Positions 11,160-16,233 of a DNA stretch of 16,233 bases are shown here, one piece after another. The stretch comes from QQUD01 sp039029915 (GTDB taxonomy: Bacteria > Chloroflexota > Anaerolineae > Promineifilales > Promineifilaceae): NCBI GenBank assembly GCA_039029915.1, contig JBCCFD010000139.1:1-16233 (forward strand), read 5' to 3'. A program made the translations under genes and the position numbers. The notes under the pieces are model-generated. The model saw nothing but the letters and a program-made list of their open reading frames with translations. It was not told where the DNA came from and ran no database searches. Every line of letters starts with the position of its first letter. The stretch's first letter is position 1.

Positions 11160-13913
11160 ATGCTATATGAAAATCGTGATCATAAATGGGTATATCTTTT
11201 TAGTGAAGGTGGTAGCAGCATGAAGGAGCTTCTTGGGGGCAAGGGGGCAAATGTAGCAGAAATGACAAAAGCTCAGCTACCCGTGCCGCCTGGCTTTACC
11301 ATTACAACAGAAGCGTGTAACTCTTATTATGATTACGATAGGCAATTTCCGGAGGGCATGTGGACTCAGTCGCAGAAATCGCTAAAGGAAGTTGAGGAAA
11401 GGACTGGTAAGAAGTTTGGGGATGCTGACAATCCGCTATTGGTATCTGTACGGTCGGGGGCGGCTATTTCGATGCCGGGGATGATGGATACCGTTTTAAA
11501 TTTAGGCCTGAATGATCAAACGGTTGAGGGGTTAGCTAAGCTGACGGGTAATGAACGGTTTGCATTAGATTCGTATCGTCGGTTTATTGCGATGTTTAGT
11601 AATATCGTGATGGGAATTAGCATGGAGAGCTTTGACCGCGTCATGGAGCGGTTTAAGGCGCAAACGGTTAGCGGGCGAGATACTGATCTTGATGAAAAGC
11701 AGTTGCGAAAAATTATTAAAGCCTTTAAGCGGATTATTTTTGCTGAACAGCGCGGTGAGGAGTTTCCGCAAGACCCGTATGATCAGCTGAGGCGATCAAT
11801 CGCGGCCGTTTTTGACTCATGGTCAGGGAAGCGGGCGAATGATTATCGGCGTATTCATAAGATTGCTGAGGATTTGGGAACGGCCGTAAATGTTCAAGCG
11901 ATGGTTTTTGGCAATATGGGGTGGGAAAGCGGCACCGGCGTGGCCTTTACGCGCAACCCATCGACCGGTGAGAAAGAGATTTATGGGGAATATCTGCTCA
12001 ATGCGCAAGGTGAGGATGTTGTGGCTGGCATTCGTACACCCCATTCGATCGATTCGCTAGCCAAAGATTTGCCGCTGGTATATGACCAACTTCGTAAAAT
12101 TACCACCCGCTTAGAAGCGGGCTATCGGGATATGCAGGATATTGAGTTTACCATTGAAAATGGGAAGCTTTGGATTTTGCAAACCCGTACGGGTAAGCGC
12201 ACCGGCGCGGCTGCCGTACGCATTGCGGTTGAGATGGTAGCGGAAGGCATGATTGATAAGGAAACGGCCGTTCTTCGCGTGGATGCTGATCTGCTTGATC
12301 AGCTACTGCATCCCATGATCGATCCCAATGCCGAACCCACCCTGCTGACATCGGGTTTACCGGCTAGTCCCGGCGCGGCTACCGGGCTTGTCACCTTCGA
12401 TCCCGATGAAGCCGAAACGTTAGCCAACGAGGGAGCCAGCATCATTTTAGTGCGTCATGAAACCAGTCCCGATGATTTTCACGGCATGGCGGCCTCCAAA
12501 GCGATCTTAACCGCGAGAGGCGGCATGACCTCCCATGCGGCAGTAGTTGCTCGAGGCATGGGGACCCCATGTATTGTGGGCGCCGATGAAATAATGATCG
12601 ATTATGAAGAAGGTATCTTTCATGTTTATGGTCAAGAGGTGCGTCGAGGAGAGTCGATCACGATTGATGGGTCAACCGGAAACGTGCTTTTGGGCGAAGT
12701 GCCGACAATTCAACCTGAACTTGGCGGCCATTTTGATACCCTCATGACGTGGTCGGATGAAATTAGACGGCTTCGGGTGCGGGCAAATGCTGATAATGGG
12801 CACGATGCCGCCACTGCGAGACAGTTTGGTGCAGAGGGAATTGGGCTTTGTCGCACGGAGCATATGTTCATGGGCGAAGATCGGCTGGCGATTATGCGAG
12901 AAATGATTTTAGCTGAAGATCTGGCAACCCGTGAGCTAGCCCTTGATAAACTGTTGCCCATTCAGCGTCAGGACTTTTTCCAAATTTTTAAAGCCATGGA
13001 CGGGCTACCCGTCACGATTCGGTTGCTTGACCCCCCTCTGCATGAGTTTTTACCAGATTTTGAACAGCTCCAATCAGAGCTAGCCGAGCTAAAGCTTAAA
13101 CTCAATCAGGCTCAGAGCTTTAATGAGATTGATCAGCTGATCAAGCAGGTTAACGATAAAGAACTGCTTTTGCGGCAGGTTGAGCGGCTGCGTGAATCTA
13201 ACCCTATGCTAGGGCATCGTGGCTGTCGGCTGGGTTTGATTTATCCTGAAGTCACAGAGATGCAGACGCGGGCTATTTTTGAGGCAGCTTGTGAAGCCTA
13301 CGTGCAAGGTGTTTATGTCAAGCCGGAAATTATGATACCGCTTGTTTCTAATGAAATAGAATTACAAAATCAGCGCGAAATCGTGGCCCGAATAGCGCAG
13401 CAGGTACAGGGAAAACACGGGCTGAAGTTTGACTATTGGATTGGGACGATGATTGAGCTGCCACGGGCGGCGCTGACGGCAGATAAGATTGCGGAACACG
13501 CTGATTTTTTCAGTTTTGGCACGAACGATCTGACCCAAACGACTTTAGGGCTTAGCCGCGACGACAGCTCTCGATTTTTACCGAGCTACATTAGCAATGG
13601 CATCTTTACTGACGATCCGTTCCAAGTGCTGGATATTGATGGGGTGGGACAGCTTGTTGAAATTGGCACCTCGCGCGGCAGAAAGACAAAGCCCAAACTA
13701 AAGGTGGGCATCTGCGGCGAGCACGGTGGCGAACCGCGGAGCGTTGATTTTTGTCATAAGGTAAATATGGATTATGTGAGCTGCTCGCCGTTTCGGGTGC
13801 CCATTGCCCGCCTCTCAGCGGCGCAGGCGGCGATCAAGAATCGGCCAGCAACGGCGGCTAAATCCAAAAAATCGCCAGCTAGAAAGAAAAAATTTGACAA
13901 ACAAGAGAAATAG
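11160..13913 (+). CDS. ppdK: pyruvate, phosphate dikinase
   Basis: 917 residues. It interconverts ATP, Pi and pyruvate with AMP, PPi and PEP. Order of parts: N-terminal ATP-grasp domain (VYLFSEGG, GGKGANVAEM, PVPPGFTITTEACNSYY, SVRSGAAISMPGMMDTVLNLG), the swivelling phosphohistidine domain with GGMTSHAAVVARGMGTPC (catalytic H459; T457 is where a PDRP-type regulator would phosphorylate), then the PEP/pyruvate TIM barrel with LLDPPLHEFLP, NPMLGHRGCRLGL, SFGTNDLTQTTLG and GICGEHGGEP (C852). ATG 11160 is chosen because PPDK homology starts there and GGAG lies 9 bases before it; the frame is open upstream to 11004 without homology. The last ~20 residues form a Lys/Ala tail. Length is slightly above the usual 870-900. 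Two ACGGCCGT octamers. Confidence 0.97.
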   Translation: MLYENRDHKWVYLFSEGGSSMKELLGGKGANVAEMTKAQLPVPPGFTITTEACNSYYDYDRQFPEGMWTQSQKSLKEVEERTGKKFGDADNPLLVSVRSGAAISMPGMMDTVLNLGLNDQTVEGLAKLTGNERFALDSYRRFIAMFSNIVMGISMESFDRVMERFKAQTVSGRDTDLDEKQLRKIIKAFKRIIFAEQRGEEFPQDPYDQLRRSIAAVFDSWSGKRANDYRRIHKIAEDLGTAVNVQAMVFGNMGWESGTGVAFTRNPSTGEKEIYGEYLLNAQGEDVVAGIRTPHSIDSLAKDLPLVYDQLRKITTRLEAGYRDMQDIEFTIENGKLWILQTRTGKRTGAAAVRIAVEMVAEGMIDKETAVLRVDADLLDQLLHPMIDPNAEPTLLTSGLPASPGAATGLVTFDPDEAETLANEGASIILVRHETSPDDFHGMAASKAILTARGGMTSHAAVVARGMGTPCIVGADEIMIDYEEGIFHVYGQEVRRGESITIDGSTGNVLLGEVPTIQPELGGHFDTLMTWSDEIRRLRVRANADNGHDAATARQFGAEGIGLCRTEHMFMGEDRLAIMREMILAEDLATRELALDKLLPIQRQDFFQIFKAMDGLPVTIRLLDPPLHEFLPDFEQLQSELAELKLKLNQAQSFNEIDQLIKQVNDKELLLRQVERLRESNPMLGHRGCRLGLIYPEVTEMQTRAIFEAACEAYVQGVYVKPEIMIPLVSNEIELQNQREIVARIAQQVQGKHGLKFDYWIGTMIELPRAALTADKIAEHADFFSFGTNDLTQTTLGLSRDDSSRFLPSYISNGIFTDDPFQVLDIDGVGQLVEIGTSRGRKTKPKLKVGICGEHGGEPRSVDFCHKVNMDYVSCSPFRVPIARLSAAQAAIKNRPATAAKSKKSPARKKKFDKQEK

Positions 13914-13925
13914 AATTTGAAATAT

Positions 13926-13962
13926 AGCGAGAAGATGGTGAACACCGCCATCTTCTCGCTAG
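13926..13962. terminator. 14-bp hairpin between convergent genes
   Basis: TAGCGAGAAGATGG (13926-13939) and CCATCTTCTCGCTA (13949-13962) are perfect complements with a 9-base loop. It sits 12 bases after the dikinase stop and 8 bases before the end of the monooxygenase gene. There is no strict T-run on either side, though the minus-strand flank is T-rich. Probably a bidirectional terminator. Confidence 0.75.
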
Positions 13963-13970
13963 TCTTGATG

Positions 13971-15215
13971 TTACTTTGTATTTACCTGCTTGACTTGAAA
14001 ACCGGCCGTCTTCTTATATCTTGCAGAGATAGCGTCCAATTCGTCCTTAGAAATTACATCGTTAATATTTTCAAAGCCGTCAGGGGCACGATCTTCAACA
14101 ATTTGCAAAATGATATCAGGCCCTTCTTTGCGATTAGCCAGCACAATTTTGGCTGTGGCAGGGCGTCGATTGGCCTCATAGGCGGCAAAGGCAGCCGCGA
14201 TTGATTGGTCTGAGCTGAGTTCATTGGCCAACACCTCGGCATCAAGCACCGCTTGGGAAGCACCGTTTGAGCCAATGGGATACATTGGATGAGCGGCATC
14301 CCCTAGAAGCGTCATATTGCCAAAGGTCCACTGCGGGAGCGGATCTCGGTCAGTCATGGGGTATTGATAAATCGTTTGGGCAGAATTTATCACCTTTGGC
14401 ACATCGAGCCAGTCAAACTGCCAGCTGCTAAACGGCTCATAAAAGGGGTCTTTGGTAACTTCATTGACCCAATTTTGATCGAGCTGACGCCAATCTGGCA
14501 CTTTAAGTTCGCATATCCAATTAAGCAGGGCTATCCCGTCTGCCTTAGGATTGGTGATAGGATAACAGACAAGCTTTTGGCTATAGTGACCAGCCATGAC
14601 CATTGTACGGCCGTCTAGGAAAGGCACATCTTCGGTCGTAAACCGCCACAGTAAATACCCCCCATAAAGAGGCTCTCCTTCATCAGGATAAAGAATTTGA
14701 CGAGCGGTGGAGTTGATACCATCTGCTGCGATGAGGCAGGCGCCTTCCACTTGCTCGGTAGAGCCATTTGCTTTTCTGAGGGTCACGTTGACACCAACGG
14801 CCGTATCTTCCCAGCTTTCTAGCGCGTGGCCCGTGACGATTGCCGTTTCACCTAGCCTTCGTTTTGCCTCTTCGTAAAGCAGCATCTGTAAAAAACCGCG
14901 ATGAATAGAGATTTGAGGGTAGTTATATCCGGCGTGCTTGCCTCTTGGTTCTGATTTAATCGCCTGCCCAAATTTGTTGCAGAAAAAAAGGGTGCCTGTT
15001 TCAACACCATTTGCTAACAGGGCATCTACCAAGCCAAGATGATGAAAAACGCGCACGGAGTGGGGCAGGAGATTGATGCCTACCCCCAATGGCTTAAGCG
15101 CTTTAACGGCCTCAAACACACGCACGGGAATGTTGCGCTGATGGAGGAGTAGCGCAAGCGTGAGCCCACCGGGACCAGCACCTGCGATAATGACGGGTTT
15201 TTGAAAGGGGCGCAT
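13971..15215 (-). CDS. FAD-dependent monooxygenase, PhzS-like
   Basis: 414 residues, a class A flavoprotein aromatic hydroxylase. N-terminal Rossmann motif GAGPGG (12-17), then LGVGINLLPHSV (43-54) and EPRGKHAGYNYPQISIHRG (89-107), the DG motif AADGINSTAR (163-172) and the FAD ribityl-binding LLGDAAHPMYPIGSNGASQA (303-322). The SEPRG...YPQ-x-SIHRG, YPMTDRDPLPQW and GDAAHPMYPIGSNGASQA blocks closely follow Pseudomonas PhzS (a phenazine hydroxylase of about 400 residues). No phenazine gene is present, so the true substrate is unknown. ATG 15215 follows the stop of the PLP enzyme by 8 bases, and AGGAG within TAGGAG overlaps that stop codon, which indicates translational coupling. Two ACGGCCGT octamers. 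Confidence 0.93.
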   Translation of the reverse strand: MRPFQKPVIIAGAGPGGLTLALLLHQRNIPVRVFEAVKALKPLGVGINLLPHSVRVFHHLGLVDALLANGVETGTLFFCNKFGQAIKSEPRGKHAGYNYPQISIHRGFLQMLLYEEAKRRLGETAIVTGHALESWEDTAVGVNVTLRKANGSTEQVEGACLIAADGINSTARQILYPDEGEPLYGGYLLWRFTTEDVPFLDGRTMVMAGHYSQKLVCYPITNPKADGIALLNWICELKVPDWRQLDQNWVNEVTKDPFYEPFSSWQFDWLDVPKVINSAQTIYQYPMTDRDPLPQWTFGNMTLLGDAAHPMYPIGSNGASQAVLDAEVLANELSSDQSIAAAFAAYEANRRPATAKIVLANRKEGPDIILQIVEDRAPDGFENINDVISKDELDAISARYKKTAGFQVKQVNTK

Positions 15216-15223
15216 ACCGACTC

Positions 15224-16233
15224 CTACAGCACCCGAATCATTCTCTGCAGCGCTTCTTCTAAATTAGCTCTGGGGGTGGCCACATTGAGGCGCATAAAGC
15301 CGCGTCCCTCTTCTCCAAAATCGGTGCCGCTATTGAGGTGTACTTTTGCCTCTTCGTTAAGGCGGCGCACCAGTTCGTCATGCTCTATTTTGAGGGTGTT
15401 AAAATCGAGCCAAGTGAGATAGGTGCCTTCTAACTGGGTCACTTTAACGGCTGGGCAATGTTCCGCAAAAAATGATTTCATAAATTGATAATTATCAAAG
15501 ACATAGGCAATAACTGCCTCTAGCCACGCCTCACCCTTTGTGTAAGCGGCCTCTGCCGCCACGATGCCAAAGGCGTTGGGTCCCGATAGGTGCATGCGCG
15601 TCATGTCGTGGCGAAATTGAGCCTGCCACGCTTCGTTTTGAATGAGAATATGTGAATATTTCATACCAGCGAGGTTGAAGGTCTTACTTGGCGCCATACA
15701 GGTAATGACATGCTGTGCAATCTCGTCGGATAAGGTGGCTATTGGGGTAAAGGTTTGGCCGGGCATCATGAGGTCACAGTGAATTTCATCGCTAATGATT
15801 TTGACGTCATGGGCGATGCAGATGTGGGCCATTTTGGTCAACTCTTCAGGCGTCCAGTTGCGCCCGACGGGATTGTGGGGGTTTGATAAAATGAACATGG
15901 TCACATCTGGAGCGGCGGCGACTTGCTCTAAATTTTCGTAATCAACGGTATAACGGCCGTTTTCGGCATCATAGAGCAGTGGGTTTTCGGCGAGAATACG
16001 GCCGTTAAGCTCTACCTTGGCCCGAAATGGGGGATAGATTGGGGGTTGAACGATGATTTTATCGCCGGATTTTGTTAGCCCCGTAACCATCAAGCTGATG
16101 GCGGGCAGCACACCTGGGCTAAGAGAAACCCAGTTCCAATCAATGTCCCAGTTGTAACGACGTTTAAACCAATCAATAAGCATTGTTTTAAATTGGGGCT
16201 CTGTGGTGGTGTACCCAAAGATAGGGTGCTTTA
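15224..16233 (-). CDS. patB: PatB/MalY-type PLP-dependent C-S lyase or aminotransferase (partial, N-terminus cut)
   Basis: Fold-type I PLP enzyme. The frame continues past ATG 16183 to the window edge, reading HPIFGYTT just upstream, which is the conserved N-terminal segment of PatB/MalY, so the true start is outside. About 335 residues are visible of the usual 385-400. Motifs: SPGVLPAI, PPIYPPF, SNPHNPVGR (Asn and PLP ring contacts), SDEIHCD (Asp to the PLP nitrogen), APSKTFNLAG with the PLP lysine encoded at 15683-15685, and GFMRLNVATPR (the C-terminal Arg binds the substrate carboxylate). The family includes cystathionine beta-lyases and aminotransferases; the sequence does not separate these activities. 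It is coupled to the downstream monooxygenase. Two ACGGCCGT octamers, only 45 bases apart. Confidence 0.92.
   Translation of the reverse strand, partial: KHPIFGYTTTEPQFKTMLIDWFKRRYNWDIDWNWVSLSPGVLPAISLMVTGLTKSGDKIIVQPPIYPPFRAKVELNGRILAENPLLYDAENGRYTVDYENLEQVAAAPDVTMFILSNPHNPVGRNWTPEELTKMAHICIAHDVKIISDEIHCDLMMPGQTFTPIATLSDEIAQHVITCMAPSKTFNLAGMKYSHILIQNEAWQAQFRHDMTRMHLSGPNAFGIVAAEAAYTKGEAWLEAVIAYVFDNYQFMKSFFAEHCPAVKVTQLEGTYLTWLDFNTLKIEHDELVRRLNEEAKVHLNSGTDFGEEGRGFMRLNVATPRANLEEALQRMIRVL

Larger units (their letters stand above)
247..16005. repeat. dispersed palindromic octamer ACGGCCGT, 17 copies
   Basis: Exact copies start at 247, 1501, 1966, 2149, 2950, 3163, 3871, 4282, 5374, 5940, 7506, 11880, 12264, 14607, 14797, 15953 and 15998. 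One-mismatch forms that change only the first or second base start at 3790, 4051, 7898, 8718, 11802 and 14002. The octamer is its own reverse complement. All exact copies are inside genes: nine read as Thr-Ala-Val, seven as x-Gly-Arg, one as Arg-Pro. The count was made by eye. Confidence 0.9.

Noticed and set aside
13917..14204. Plus-strand frame after the dikinase
   Set aside because: Runs through the terminator hairpin and then antisense to the PhzS-like gene.

Overview
The window reads as ordinary chromosome from an uncultured-type bacterium of moderate G+C. The most likely group is Chloroflexota (Anaerolineae-like). This is an inference from a Ddn-type (F420-linked) family protein, Thr/Pro-rich extracytoplasmic linkers of the kind common in that phylum, a Tat-exported TRAP receptor and a quinone-independent-looking ABC1/UbiB protein. 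No 16S or other decisive marker is present. There is no phage, transposon, CRISPR or conjugation gene.

Layout, left to right. (1) 1-1560 (-): ABC1/UbiB kinase-like gene, cut by the left edge, with a promoter that suggests a leaderless mRNA. (2) 1611-1902: AT-rich repeats, then a complete tRNA-Glu(CTC) unit with promoter and terminator. (3) 1905-3320: divergent GNAT-family gene (-) and Ddn-like nitroreductase gene (+). (4) 3405-4705 (-): two overlapping genes for membrane-anchored paralogues. (5) 4707-4948: tRNA-Leu(CAA) unit with promoter and terminator. (6) 4957-7153 (+): ECF sigma factor, a probable two-span membrane anti-sigma factor and a Zn-ribbon NUDIX hydrolase, arranged as an operon. 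(7) 7255-10764 (-): a complete TRAP transporter, dctQ-dctM-dctP, closed by a hairpin terminator. (8) 10765-11159: regulatory spacer. (9) 11160-13913 (+): pyruvate phosphate dikinase, ending in a 14-bp perfect hairpin. (10) 13971-16233 (-): a PatB/MalY-type PLP C-S lyase or aminotransferase (cut by the right edge) translationally coupled to a PhzS-like FAD monooxygenase.

How the genes may work together: the TRAP transporter resembles the COG4663/TakP type that imports 2-oxo acids or related carboxylates. The divergently placed pyruvate phosphate dikinase could feed imported pyruvate-like acids into PEP, but this link rests only on adjacency. The sigma/anti-sigma/NUDIX set looks like a stress-response unit. 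The two tRNA genes stand alone as independent transcription units.

The most unusual signal is not a gene. The palindromic octamer ACGGCCGT occurs 17 times by hand count in 16.2 kb, where about 0.25 would be expected from base composition. All 17 lie inside coding regions, spread over ten genes. It behaves like the cyanobacterial HIP1 (GCGATCGC) repeat but with a different sequence. A second signal is an AT-rich ATTGGT/ACCAAT repeat family restricted to intergenic spaces, one copy of which forms a transcription terminator.
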